The notes under the pieces were generated by a model. It was not told the DNA's origin and did no database searches. It was given only the letters and a program-made list of their open reading frames with translations. From the NCBI RefSeq assembly GCF_032883915.1, contig NZ_CP120717.1, positions 367,501 through 431,500 on the forward strand: 64,000 bases of DNA, given 5' to 3'. Shown here piece after piece: positions 47,695-55,628 of the stretch. This DNA is from Endozoicomonas sp. 8E. Lineage in GTDB: Bacteria; Pseudomonadota; Gammaproteobacteria; Pseudomonadales; Endozoicomonadaceae. A program made the position numbers and the translations under genes. How positions within the stretch are numbered: position 1 is the first letter of the stretch; each line of letters starts with the position of its first letter.

Positions 47695-48111
47695 ATGCTA
47701 GAGAGCAATATGGAATTGGATAATGATCTTGCTCCCGGACCTCAGGGAGAACTGACACTGAAAGTGCTGGCGGACTACCAATCCGTTAATACGACAGGCG
47801 ATGTCTTTGGTGGCTGGGTGGCCATGCAGATCGACCAGGCTGGCGCAATCATGGCCAGAAAGATTGCCACAGGACGTGTTGTCACCGTCAGTATCGGCAG
47901 TATGAGTTTTATGCGCTCAGTTAAAATGGGCGATATTCTTGCGCTGTTCACCCGGGTGACAGAGGTCGGCAAAACGTCGATTCGAGTGGTCGTGGAAGCC
48001 TGGGTTGAAGATAAACATGGTCGCGCCAAGCTCACTGAAACCAATATGGTTTTTGTAGCCATTGATACACAGGGCAGAACGTCTCGAATCCAGAGTGCCA
48101 AAAGCCCTTAG
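47695..48111 (+). CDS. YciA-type acyl-CoA thioesterase
   Basis: A hot-dog-fold thioesterase that hydrolyses acyl-CoA in the cytoplasm. Its 138 residues match the YciA/BACH group, with GDVFGGWVAMQIDQAG at the helix that carries the catalytic Asp and VTVSIGSMSFMRSVKMGD in the sheet. The ATG at 47695 is given; an in-frame ATG at 47710, preceded by GAGAG, is equally plausible and would remove five residues. It is convergent with the receiver-domain gene (15 nt between stops). Confidence 0.88.
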   Translation: MLESNMELDNDLAPGPQGELTLKVLADYQSVNTTGDVFGGWVAMQIDQAGAIMARKIATGRVVTVSIGSMSFMRSVKMGDILALFTRVTEVGKTSIRVVVEAWVEDKHGRAKLTETNMVFVAIDTQGRTSRIQSAKSP

Positions 48112-48125
48112 GACTTGAGGCAGTT

Positions 48126-48518
48126 TCAGTCTTGGGTCCAAAGAGCCAGCTTTTCTGATAAGCAGGCAAGTGAAACAGGTTTGTCCAGAAAATCGTCCAT
48201 ACCGGCAGACTTACAGGCAAGCTGATCCGATTCCGAGGTGTTGGCTGTGAAGGCAATAACAGGTATTCCGGCATAGTGTTGACCGGAGGCTCTGATTTTT
48301 TCAGTGGCTTCCAGACCATCCATGATGGGCATCATACAATCCATGAGAATCAGGTCGAAGGCCTCTGAAGTTTCAAGAGTGTCCAGTGCTTCCTGACCAT
48401 TCTCGGCCACCTTGCAGGTGCAGCCCAACTTTTCCAGTAGCTTTTTGACCACCATCTGGTTTACCTGGCTATCTTCCACCACCAGAATATGGAGGTTGTA
48501 GGTTTCCCTGACTGACAC
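48126..48518 (-). CDS. Single-domain response regulator (CheY-like receiver)
   Basis: A 130-residue stand-alone receiver with the acidic pair in VVEDSQ, phospho-acceptor Asp in LILMDCMMPIMDG, the switch Thr in FTAN and Lys in LDKPV. There is no output domain. The sequence style (LEATEKIRASG) is that of receivers attached to hybrid histidine kinases, so it may pass phosphate in a relay. No kinase is next to it. It is followed upstream by the FAH-family gene with a 69-nt gap on the same strand. Confidence 0.92.
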   Translation of the reverse strand: MSVRETYNLHILVVEDSQVNQMVVKKLLEKLGCTCKVAENGQEALDTLETSEAFDLILMDCMMPIMDGLEATEKIRASGQHYAGIPVIAFTANTSESDQLACKSAGMDDFLDKPVSLACLSEKLALWTQD

Positions 48519-48587
48519 TGGCTTTCCTTTGCCTGTGGCCTGATTTCTCTACAGTCAATATCTGAAGAAGTGCCGGGTTCTTTAGGA

Positions 48588-49250
48588 TCAAATGCAGGAT
48601 GTTGCCAGACTAAAGCGGTCACTAATAGCCAATTCCAGCTGGTCCCCCTGTTTCAGAGGACCAACACCGGCCGGAGTGCCTGTGAGGACAATATCACCGG
48701 GTTCCAGCGTGAAATGACGGCTTATGTAGCTGATCAGCCCCGGAATCGAGGTCAGCATATGGGCTGAAGTGTCTTCCTGACGTGTTTGGCCATTGATTTT
48801 GAGGCTGAAGTGAATGTTATCAAGATCGGGCAGGTGTTCTTTGGCAATAAACCCTGAAACGGGGCAGCTGCCGTCAAAGGCTTTAGCCACTTCCCATGGC
48901 AGTCCTTTTTCTTTTAGTCGGGACTGAACATCCCGGAGTGTCAGATCCAGTGCCAGCCCTATTGCCTTAATGGCATCAATGCTCTCATTCTCGCTGGCGT
49001 TCTGGAGTCGGGTGTCCATCAGAATGGCTATTTCTGTTTCGTGGTGAACTTCACCGCGATCGACGGGAATGACAAAGGGCATTTCCAGAGCGGCCAGTGA
49101 TGTTGAAGGTTTGATAAACAACACGGGATCGTCGGGCAGCGGATTGTTCAGCTCCCGAATGTGCTCGGCATAATTTCGGCCGACACACACCACTTTGCCG
49201 GTCGGCAGATCAATGCGGTCGCCACTTAGCCAGTGATGCCTGTACTTCAT
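48588..49250 (-). CDS. Fumarylacetoacetate hydrolase-family protein (YcgM-like)
   Basis: A 220-residue enzyme of the FAH superfamily, which cleaves C-C bonds of, or decarboxylates, short acylpyruvates and oxaloacetate with a bound Mg2+ or Mn2+. Features seen are VGRNYAEHIRELNNPLP, FIKPSTSLAALE, the metal-ligand motif HHETEIAILM and LTGTPAGVGPL near the end. The start MKYRHHWL at 49250 is chosen because AAGGA precedes it and it gives the usual length; the open frame runs 35 codons further upstream without family likeness. The exact substrate is not determined by sequence. Confidence 0.88.
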   Translation of the reverse strand: MKYRHHWLSGDRIDLPTGKVVCVGRNYAEHIRELNNPLPDDPVLFIKPSTSLAALEMPFVIPVDRGEVHHETEIAILMDTRLQNASENESIDAIKAIGLALDLTLRDVQSRLKEKGLPWEVAKAFDGSCPVSGFIAKEHLPDLDNIHFSLKINGQTRQEDTSAHMLTSIPGLISYISRHFTLEPGDIVLTGTPAGVGPLKQGDQLELAISDRFSLATSCI

Positions 49251-49403
49251 AAGGCGTCCTTCTTGCTTGTTTGTTCTTGTATTTTTATTTTGCTCATGGC
49301 CTGGCACATCGCTAGTATTTATCAGCCGGGTACGACTGCTGAAGCTATCATTCACAGTACAAAGATTGTGTTTTCCAGATTAACCTGATCACAGGAGCAC
49401 GTC

Positions 49404-49664
49404 ATGTCTGAAGAACTCCACCTGAATATCCAGAATCTGCATGACCTGCTTGAAGGACAGCCTGTGGACGAATGTACTGCAGGGGCTCTCAAGCAAATTA
49501 CCGATGAGCTGCAGCTGGCTCTGGCCCAGGCTGAGGGCGATATTCCTCTGCAGGACTACAACGAACAGCTCGAGCAGGAAGCGATCAAGTTTTCCGAACA
49601 ACATCCTGCATTGTCTCAGGCCATCAGGCAGATTCTGACTACGTTATCAAGCATAGGTGTCTAA
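49404..49664 (+). CDS. DUF4404-family small protein
   Basis: An 86-residue acidic helical protein, no signal peptide or membrane helix, with CAGGAG seven bases before the ATG. The pattern LHDLLEGQPVD, then a central Leu/Gln-rich helix and HPALSQAIRQILTTLSSIGV is that of DUF4404, a family of unknown function in gammaproteobacteria. It lies alone between the FAH-family gene and serA. Confidence 0.8.
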   Translation: MSEELHLNIQNLHDLLEGQPVDECTAGALKQITDELQLALAQAEGDIPLQDYNEQLEQEAIKFSEQHPALSQAIRQILTTLSSIGV

Positions 49665-49906
49665 AACAGAAAACACATAATAACTCCTCTGCACCCGAGG
49701 TTTAAGCTCTGTAGTGGTGATTGGACAAGGAATATAGGATTCATACACTCAGGGTAAGGGTTTTTCTCTTTTTTATGCTATTATCCTCACCCCGGACGGT
49801 TCTGAAACCAGATGATTCCGGTTGTATTCAGCCATTGACAGTATTTCACGCTCAATTTGGCTGAAGTACTTTTCAAGGTAGATTAAAAGACATCCGAGCT
49901 ATTGTT

Positions 49907-51136
49907 ATGCCCTCTATTTCCCTGGACAAGAGTAAGATTCGATTCCTTCTTCTGGAGGGGGTTCACCAGTCTGCTGTGGAAGTGCTTGAAGCTTCCGGCT
50001 ACACCAATATTGATTATGTTTCCAAGTCCTTACCAGACGATGAGCTGAAGCGACGGATCTCCGAAGCGCACTTTGTAGGCATTCGATCCCGAACCCAGCT
50101 GAGTGAAGACGTCTTTGCTACAGCCCAGAAGCTGATCGCTGTCGGTTGTTTCTGCATCGGTACCAACCAGGTTGAGCTGGATGCTGCTACGTCACGGGGA
50201 ATCCCGGTCTTTAATGCACCCTATTCCAACACTCGCTCTGTTGCTGAGCTGGTTCTGGCTGAGGCCATTCTTCTGTTGCGGGGTGTGCCTGAAAAGAATG
50301 CTGTTGCTCACCGGGGTGGCTGGCAGAAGAGTGCGGTCAATTCCTATGAAATTCGCGGCAAAAAGCTGGGTATTATTGGTTATGGCAGTATCGGAAGCCA
50401 GCTGAGTGTTTTGGCTGAATCTATGGGTATGGACGTTTATTACTACGATGTGGTGACCAAGCTCTCCATCGGTAATGCCACTCAGGTCGGCAGTCTCAAT
50501 GATCTGTTGTCCATGTCTGATGTTGTCAGCTTGCACGTTCCTGAAACACCCGCCACTCAATGGATGTTTGGCGAAGAGCAGTTTGCGGCTATGAAAGAAG
50601 GCAGTATTCTGATCAATGCTTCTCGCGGAACTGTTGTAGACATTCAATCCCTGGCTTCGGCGATTGAAACGGGCAAGTTGCTGGGTGCTGCAATTGATGT
50701 TTTCCCTGAAGAACCACGCTCTAACAGTGATGAGTTTGTCAGCCCTCTGCGTGGACTGGATAACGTGATTTTGACACCTCACGTGGGTGGCAGTACCCAG
50801 GAAGCGCAGGAAAATATCGGTCGTGAAGTCTCCGAGAAGTTTGTTATGTACAGTGATAATGGTACAACGTTGTCGTCTGTTAACTTCCCTGAAGTTTCAT
50901 TGCCTGGACATCCGGACAAGCACCGTATCCTGCATATTCACAAGAATATCCCCGGAGTTCTGGTAGCTATCAACAAGGTTTTCTCCCAGAACAATATCAA
51001 CATCAGCGGTCAGTTCCTGCAAACCAATGAATCCGTGGGTTATGTGGTCATTGACGTAGATGCCGATCACAGTGAGATTGCGCTGGAGAAACTGAAAGAA
51101 ATCGACGGCACCATTCGTTGCCGGGTTCTTTACTGA
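49907..51136 (+). CDS. serA: D-3-phosphoglycerate dehydrogenase
   Basis: First enzyme of serine synthesis; oxidises 3-phosphoglycerate with NAD. The 409 residues match E. coli SerA. Seen are the nucleotide loop GIIGYGSIGSQL, active-site Arg in NASRGTVVD, Glu in FPEEPRS and His in LTPHVGGST. A C-terminal ACT domain starts at about residue 338 (ILHIHKNIPGVLVAIN) and is the usual site of serine feedback inhibition. The ribosome site is weak. It is transcribed alone and followed by a hairpin at 51147-51168. Confidence 0.97.
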   Translation: MPSISLDKSKIRFLLLEGVHQSAVEVLEASGYTNIDYVSKSLPDDELKRRISEAHFVGIRSRTQLSEDVFATAQKLIAVGCFCIGTNQVELDAATSRGIPVFNAPYSNTRSVAELVLAEAILLLRGVPEKNAVAHRGGWQKSAVNSYEIRGKKLGIIGYGSIGSQLSVLAESMGMDVYYYDVVTKLSIGNATQVGSLNDLLSMSDVVSLHVPETPATQWMFGEEQFAAMKEGSILINASRGTVVDIQSLASAIETGKLLGAAIDVFPEEPRSNSDEFVSPLRGLDNVILTPHVGGSTQEAQENIGREVSEKFVMYSDNGTTLSSVNFPEVSLPGHPDKHRILHIHKNIPGVLVAINKVFSQNNINISGQFLQTNESVGYVVIDVDADHSEIALEKLKEIDGTIRCRVLY

Positions 51137-51146
51137 GTTTGATGCA

Positions 51147-51168
51147 GGCCGGGCCGCTGGCCCGGTTT
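51147..51168 (+). terminator. Probable serA terminator
   Basis: CCGGGCC and GGCCCGG arms with a 3-nt loop, followed only by GTTTAC, so a strong hairpin with a short T-run. Confidence 0.6.
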
Positions 51169-51174
51169 ACAGGG

Positions 51175-51372
51175 TCAGTCATCGTCAACTCTCATGCAAT
51201 CCAGATCGCCTTCCCAGTTAAGCTTTCCTCGATATTGTCTGATCAATTCTTGCCTGCTCAGCTCGATCAAGAGCCTGAGCCCTTTTTCAATAACCTCACG
51301 TTTCGTTTTTAACCCGGTTATTTCAGGGGCATCACGCATGAGCGTTTCGTCAATGACCGTATGGATTCTCAT
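51175..51372 (-). CDS. Orphan VapB-family antitoxin (DUF2191 type)
   Basis: From the Met of MRIHTVIDETLM this is a 65-residue protein with the pattern of type II VapB antitoxins: an N-terminal beta-strand (RIHTVIDETL), helix LKTKREVIEKGLRLLIELSR and the tail GKLNWEGDLDCMR. The open frame extends to 51504, which would add 44 residues unlike the family. No vapC-like PIN gene follows (serA is next), so the toxin has been lost or the antitoxin acts alone. Palindromic repeats begin at its upstream side. Confidence 0.7.
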   Translation of the reverse strand: MRIHTVIDETLMRDAPEITGLKTKREVIEKGLRLLIELSRQELIRQYRGKLNWEGDLDCMRVDDD

Positions 51373-51499
51373 AACAGCGTCTCGTATAGAGCACATATTG
51401 AGTTGATTCTCTGGATATGCTTTAGCAAAATCGTCGTAAACCCTCGCCCAATCGAGGGTGTCGCAAAAGCCCGACAACTCGTTACCATGCTCTGAGGTC

Positions 51500-51740
51500 G
51501 TCATTCCCGCGAAGGCGAGAATCCAGCGCCAACGGTGGATCTCTGCCTTCTCGGGGATGACAAGGCCAGGGGGGCACCGGGCAGTATGGTTCTGGTGGTG
51601 AGTCAGTGTGGATTCCCGCTTTCGCGGGAATGACGAGAATGAAGCCGGGAATGACGGGAGTCAACTCGTTCCCTCGCTGGAGAGGGTTTTGCGACACCCG
51701 CCTTCGCGGGAATGACGAGAATGAAGAGTTTTGCGACATC
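51500..51740. repeat. Cluster of ATTCCC/GGGAAT palindromic repeats
   Basis: Several related palindromes: CATTCCCGCGAAGGCGAGAAT near 51503, GATTCCCGC-TTTC-GCGGGAAT near 51612, and CCGCCTTCGCGGGAATGACG near 51697, together with GGGAATGACG pieces and a repeated GAGAATGAAG. They resemble the short REP or dRS3-like repeats (ATTCCC-N8-GGGAAT) of many proteobacteria. No gene is supported here. Confidence 0.75.
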
Positions 51741-51967
51741 CTCGACAAGGCGGGGAGTGTCACACTGTAAATCAGAAGTCGGGAGAGTATTTCTTAATTG
51801 CTTTGAAGTCTTCTGAAAATGTCGATAAACAGCTTCCTATGGAAACAATTGATCCCGTCAGTTTCTTGTAATGTGTCTTACACTCAACAGGGACATGCAG
51901 TATCTTTAGCTGTTTTGGGTCTCCAACCTACTCAGAACAATATACAGGCTTTTGGAGAAGCGCTGTT
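51741..51967. other. Rest of the dsbB upstream region
   Basis: Together with the palindrome cluster this completes a stretch of more than 400 bp without a gene. It presumably holds the dsbB promoter; no operator was recognised. Confidence 0.4.
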
Positions 51968-52522
51968 TTGACGAAACTCTCTCATCTCTGGACTGATTTC
52001 AGAACGGATCCTCTTGGGGCTATTCGTGACTGGCAGAATGCCAGAACTACCTGGCTGATCATGCTGCTGACGGCTGTTTTTCTGGAGTCTGTAGCCCTTT
52101 ATTTTCAGTACGTCATGTATCTGGACCCCTGTGAACTTTGTGTTTATCAGCGTCTGGCTGTATTGCTGATCGGCCTTTCAGCTCTGGTCATGCTGGTGGC
52201 GCCACGAAACAAACTGGCAAGATGTCTCGGATACATCATCTGGATTGCCGGTGCCGCCTATGGGTTGGATGCTTCGATCAAAATGCTGGGCTACTACACA
52301 TCTGCAGACCTGTTCATGACCTGCAAGGCTCTGCCTACCTTCCCATTTGATCTGCCGCTTTATGATTGGTGGCCTCAAATGTTCCTGCCGTCCGGTTTCT
52401 GCGGGCAGGATGGCTGGGTATTCCTGGGAATGAATATGGCTCACTGGATGACGTTTATCTTTGGCCTCTATATTCTGGCCTACATGCTTTGTTTGATCAG
52501 TCTGTTCAGGAAATCAAAATAA
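51968..52522 (+). CDS. dsbB: Disulfide bond formation protein DsbB
   Basis: Inner-membrane protein that reoxidises DsbA and passes electrons to quinone. The 184 residues form four membrane helices with the first redox pair in PCELCVYQR and the second pair in the long periplasmic loop (MTCKALP and SGFCGQ). It uses a TTG start with GGAG ten bases upstream. Its 3' end overlaps by 17 nt the convergent SufR-like gene. dsbA is not in the window. Confidence 0.93.
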   Translation: MTKLSHLWTDFRTDPLGAIRDWQNARTTWLIMLLTAVFLESVALYFQYVMYLDPCELCVYQRLAVLLIGLSALVMLVAPRNKLARCLGYIIWIAGAAYGLDASIKMLGYYTSADLFMTCKALPTFPFDLPLYDWWPQMFLPSGFCGQDGWVFLGMNMAHWMTFIFGLYILAYMLCLISLFRKSK

Positions 52523-53135
52523 TCGAGTAAGCACACCTTCGGGCGCCCTGGAGTATATGTTCCAGGCGCTCAACCCTTGCTATCCCCTCAAAAAGTTCTG
52601 CAAACACTTCTAATTCTGACTGGCAGAACCCCTGACAGGCCTTGGCTGCTGAGCAGATCGGGCAATGGTTTTCATAGAAGATAAACCCGATATCGGTGGC
52701 TTCGTAATCTGCCATGTATCCTTCCCTGGAGCGGACCTTCGCCAGCGCTTTTATTTTGCCTTCCAGATCTTTATGGCTATCGAGTGCCTCATGGTATTGC
52801 CGGGCTGTTTCTTTCGAGCGATGTTCTATCAGTTCATCCAAGCCCTGTTCACCAAATACATTCTTGATGGAAATCAGCATGTCTACCGTAAGCTGATCAT
52901 GACGATCAGGAAAGTGTGACTGCGACTTTTCCGTCAGCTGCCAGAGCTTCTTGGGGCGACCGACCCCTTTACTAACTTCCTCACTGGATACCAGGCCTTC
53001 TTTCTCCATTCTTTCGAGATGTTGTCTGGCACCCATGCTGGTGATGTCGAGTGTCTTGCCCAGTTCCACGGCAGTTTTTGCGCCTTCCTTCTTCAGGAGC
53101 TGGAGGATTTTGTTTTGGGCTTTTTCACTTTTCAT
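52506..53135 (-). CDS. SufR-like winged-helix regulator with Cys cluster
   Basis: A 209-residue transcription regulator. Residues 1-75 form a winged helix (VELGKTLDITSMGARQHLER) with the GVGRPKKLWQLTEK wing typical of the SufR/DeoR-like group. The C-terminal half carries four closely spaced Cys in HCPICSAAKACQGFCQSE, with another in RRCAYS. In SufR these ligate an Fe-S cluster, so redox or Fe-S sensing is probable. It is divergent from the VOC gene across 112 bp that hold two near-identical inverted repeats (53165-53186, 53211-53234), likely its binding sites. Confidence 0.85.
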   Translation of the reverse strand: MKSEKAQNKILQLLKKEGAKTAVELGKTLDITSMGARQHLERMEKEGLVSSEEVSKGVGRPKKLWQLTEKSQSHFPDRHDQLTVDMLISIKNVFGEQGLDELIEHRSKETARQYHEALDSHKDLEGKIKALAKVRSREGYMADYEATDIGFIFYENHCPICSAAKACQGFCQSELEVFAELFEGIARVERLEHILQGARRCAYSIILIS

Positions 53136-53164
53136 GGCCTCAGTATATGAGGGGGGACTTAGTT

Positions 53165-53186
53165 AGTAAATAAAAAACTTTACAAA
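53165..53186. promoter_or_regulatory. Operator-like inverted repeat, site 1
   Basis: AGTAAATAAAAAACTTTACA: arms GTAAA and TTTAC around an A-rich centre. It shares a run of 17 identical bases with site 2 and lies closest to the SufR-like gene. Confidence 0.65.
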
Positions 53187-53210
53187 TTAAAACCATTGCC
53201 ATAGCCTTAA

Positions 53211-53234
53211 TATGTAAATAAAAAACTTTACATA
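53211..53234. promoter_or_regulatory. Operator-like inverted repeat, site 2
   Basis: Arms TATGTAAA and TTTACATA around TAAAAAAC form the more complete palindrome. It lies 14 nt before the VOC gene start, overlapping its likely promoter, so bound repressor would block that gene. Confidence 0.7.
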
Positions 53235-53247
53235 TCTGGAGAAGGTT

Positions 53248-53658
53248 ATGAACGCCTATCTTGAACATGCCAATATCACCGTCCCCTCAATTGATGAAGC
53301 CACTCGTATTTTGGGGGCGGCTTTTCCTGATTTTCGGATAAGAGGCGGAGGAGAGTTCCGTGGCCGTCGCTGGGTACATTTTGGCAATGACACAACTTAT
53401 ATGGCCCTGAATGAATACCCTGAAGGTAAAGCGAGTAAACCAGACTACAGTCACTTTGGCGTTAACCATATTGGCTTTGTGGTTGAACAGCTTGACGAGC
53501 TGGATCAAAGACTCAAGGAAGAAGGTTATAAATTGATTCCGGACTTTCAGGAGGAAGGCGATTTCCGCAGACGTCATTACTATTGCGACAGTAATGGCAT
53601 GGAGTGGGAGTTTATTGAGTATGCAACCGAAGACGTATCAAAAAGAAATCATTACTAA
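53248..53658 (+). CDS. VOC-family (glyoxalase/bleomycin-resistance fold) protein
   Basis: 136 residues of the vicinal oxygen chelate fold, usually a metal-dependent dimer. The N-terminal ANITVPSIDEATRILGAAFP and the paired later segment HFGVNHIGFVVEQLDELDQR are the two beta-alpha-beta-beta-beta modules; His, His and Glu metal ligands are plausible in LEHANI, VNHIGF and EWEFIEY. The substrate is unknown. GGAGAAGG precedes the ATG. Control by the divergent SufR-like regulator through the twin operators is inferred; a detoxification role would fit. Confidence 0.85.
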   Translation: MNAYLEHANITVPSIDEATRILGAAFPDFRIRGGGEFRGRRWVHFGNDTTYMALNEYPEGKASKPDYSHFGVNHIGFVVEQLDELDQRLKEEGYKLIPDFQEEGDFRRRHYYCDSNGMEWEFIEYATEDVSKRNHY

Positions 53659-53677
53659 ATTAAAACTAAAGTACTAA

Positions 53678-53705
53678 AATAATAAACCCTGTGCCGTTTA
53701 TTATT
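53678..53705 (+). terminator. AT-rich hairpin after the VOC gene
   Basis: A perfect 10-bp inverted repeat, AATAATAAAC and GTTTATTATT, with an 8-nt loop. The low G+C makes it a weak terminator; it may also stabilise the 3' end. Confidence 0.45.
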
Positions 53706-53844
53706 CTGCTTCACTGAGGATTACCTTCGTTTATTTTGGTTGCCGGTGCTTCTAACTTAAACGGGTAAGCCTCCGTATTGAAGAAGGCAGTGTCAGATTC
53801 TGTCTATCTCCAGCTAACTGGCCGTTTTGAGCTTCGTTTGTCTT

Positions 53845-54258
53845 TTATTGCCCTTTTTGCTCAAGCCAGTTCTCAACCCGTAGCCCTTTTACACGCTCAA
53901 ACTCTCTTACATTATTGGTTACAGCAATCAACCCTTCACTGCGTGCATGAGCGGCTATATGCGCATCATTAACACCTATCACCAATCCCTCTCTTTCAAG
54001 GTTTGCACGTATATCGCCGTAATGAGCAGATGCCTTCGGGGTATATTCCAGGACCTCCAGCCTGCTGACAAAGCTCTCGACGTTATCCCTGTTTTTTTTC
54101 GGATTGGCGCTTTTTTCTACACCGTGAAGTAACTCTGACAATGTGATGGAGCTTATAGCAATCTGTCCATCGTAAGCATTGAAAACAGATTGCAGTTCCG
54201 CTGGCCTGCGTTTTATCACGTAAATCGAGATATCAGTGTCAAGTAAGAACTTCAACAT
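53845..54258 (-). CDS. vapC: VapC toxin (PIN-domain ribonuclease)
   Basis: Toxin of a type II toxin-antitoxin pair; PIN nucleases of this type cut tRNA or rRNA. The 137 residues show the expected acidic catalytic positions: Asp in FLLDTDISIYVI, Glu in SSITLSELLHGVEKS, Asp in GVNDAHIAAHA and the conserved VTNNVREF near the end. The gene overlaps the vapB stop (ATGA-type junction), the usual translational coupling. Confidence 0.95.
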   Translation of the reverse strand: MLKFLLDTDISIYVIKRRPAELQSVFNAYDGQIAISSITLSELLHGVEKSANPKKNRDNVESFVSRLEVLEYTPKASAHYGDIRANLEREGLVIGVNDAHIAAHARSEGLIAVTNNVREFERVKGLRVENWLEQKGQ

Positions 54259-54497
54259 CAGAATTCCTCTCGATCTCTCTGATCCTGGGAGGCTCGTTCT
54301 GACATAAAATCATCGGTTACGCCATCCGCAGGGTCTGCATTAAAGAATGAATCCCAGGTCTTTCCCAGAGGAGAGAGAATTCGATCATTGCCACGAACCC
54401 TGACGCTGACTTTTTTGACGTCATCAGGAAATCGGGTTTCTGCGGGGAGTCGAACAGCCTGTGTCCGGTTGTTAACAAAGACAGTGCCTTGAGCCAT
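54258..54497 (-). CDS. vapB: VapB antitoxin (AbrB/SpoVT type)
   Basis: A 79-residue partner of VapC. It has an N-terminal swapped-hairpin DNA-binding strand ([15 protein letters not shown]) and an acidic, disordered C-terminus that would wrap the toxin. The ATG at 54497 is chosen because AAAGG lies eight bases upstream; a GTG three codons earlier is possible. AbrB-type VapB proteins normally bind their own promoter with VapC. Confidence 0.93.
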   Translation of the reverse strand: MAQGTVFVNNRTQAVRLPAETRFPDDVKKVSVRVRGNDRILSPLGKTWDSFFNADPADGVTDDFMSERASQDQRDREEF

Positions 54498-54592
54498 CGT
54501 TGCCACCTTTGGGTTGATGATATACGCAAAATTTTTATATCAGTGACTATATGGCAAGTTTTAAAACTTTGGGACTGACAGAAAAACTGACT

Positions 54593-55564
54593 TCAGGCTG
54601 ACTGAGCATTCAGTTTGCTGGTCAACCAGCTGAGGTAATCATCGATGGTTTCGTCCAGCTCATTGGGTAAGTGGTGTCGGGCATCTTCAAGATAATAGAC
54701 ACTGGGCTGGGTATAGAGCTTCTCAAGGACAGCAATATTGTGTTTGGCATCGACCGTACGGTCGAATGTACCCTGCAGGATGAGTGGGCTGACTGGTGAT
54801 TTTATTTTGCTGGACTCAATGCGCCTGATCCAGCGATCCATCGCCAGCACCCATTGTATAGGTAGAATGGTGGCGGACAGAGGATCGTTATGGGACAGCT
54901 CCAGAAACGATTTTTTTCTGGAATTCCGGGTGTAAGTTCGGGGTAACTGGGTAATGAACAGTTTCGCCAGTTGCAGCTGTAATCGTCCCAGTGTCCACTT
55001 CCAGGGCCTGACCAGGGGAGCGGATAAAATGACCTGTTGGAAGGGACTGGCCTTGCCATGAGCCTCCCGGTTGATCAGGCAGTCTGTCAAGATCGCACAC
55101 CCTGTACTCTGGCCAAAAGCATGCCAGGGTTTGGGCAGGTGACCTTCACAATGTGTCAGTATGTCTTCGAGAATCAGGGTGTAGACAGAAAAATCCGGGA
55201 TAGTGGCGGGCTTGCCGCTGGAGAGCCCGTGACCGGGCAGGTCATAGGCCAGAACATTGAAATCCTGTTCCAGCAGGAAGCGGATGATTCGGGCGAAGAG
55301 TCCAACATGGTCGTAGTAACCATGAAGAAGAAAAAAAGTGCCTCTGGCATCGGACTTCTCAAACAGATGGCAGGCCACCTTGTAGTTGCAGCTGTCGATT
55401 GACCCAATAGAGTGACGAACATCCGTTGATCCGGTTTCAAAATTGATACCATAGAAATCAAGGTATGCTTTGATGTCCGGATTCTGGCCAGCGATCGAAC
55501 CCCGGGCTCCCAGAGGAAACACCAGAGGCTTGATCTGTTCCTTAAGGTTTTCAGGATTCAGCAT
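54593..55564 (-). CDS. Alpha/beta hydrolase, lysophospholipase-like
   Basis: 323 residues from MLNPENL at 55564; a TTG at 55642 overlapping rfaH would extend it by 26 residues without family likeness. Features of the alpha/beta hydrolase fold are FLLHGYYDHVGL (oxyanion region), YDLPGHGLSSG, nucleophile Ser in FGQSTGCAIL, Asp in LQGTFDRTVD and His in DARHHLPNE. This set matches the PldB/monoacylglycerol lipase-like group. No signal peptide. The substrate is unknown. It follows rfaH closely on the same strand. Confidence 0.87.
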   Translation of the reverse strand: MLNPENLKEQIKPLVFPLGARGSIAGQNPDIKAYLDFYGINFETGSTDVRHSIGSIDSCNYKVACHLFEKSDARGTFFLLHGYYDHVGLFARIIRFLLEQDFNVLAYDLPGHGLSSGKPATIPDFSVYTLILEDILTHCEGHLPKPWHAFGQSTGCAILTDCLINREAHGKASPFQQVILSAPLVRPWKWTLGRLQLQLAKLFITQLPRTYTRNSRKKSFLELSHNDPLSATILPIQWVLAMDRWIRRIESSKIKSPVSPLILQGTFDRTVDAKHNIAVLEKLYTQPSVYYLEDARHHLPNELDETIDDYLSWLTSKLNAQSA

Positions 55565-55628
55565 AGGGTGCTCTGTTCCTAAGTTGGGCTCAAGGCTATC
55601 GTTAATCCTGAACGGGTTGCACCTTTCT

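Noticed and set aside
51482-51763. 93-codon minus-strand frame with FPRRRVSQNPLQRG and RLRGNDD pieces
   Set aside because: These are the usual translations of ATTCCC-type palindromic repeats, not a gene.
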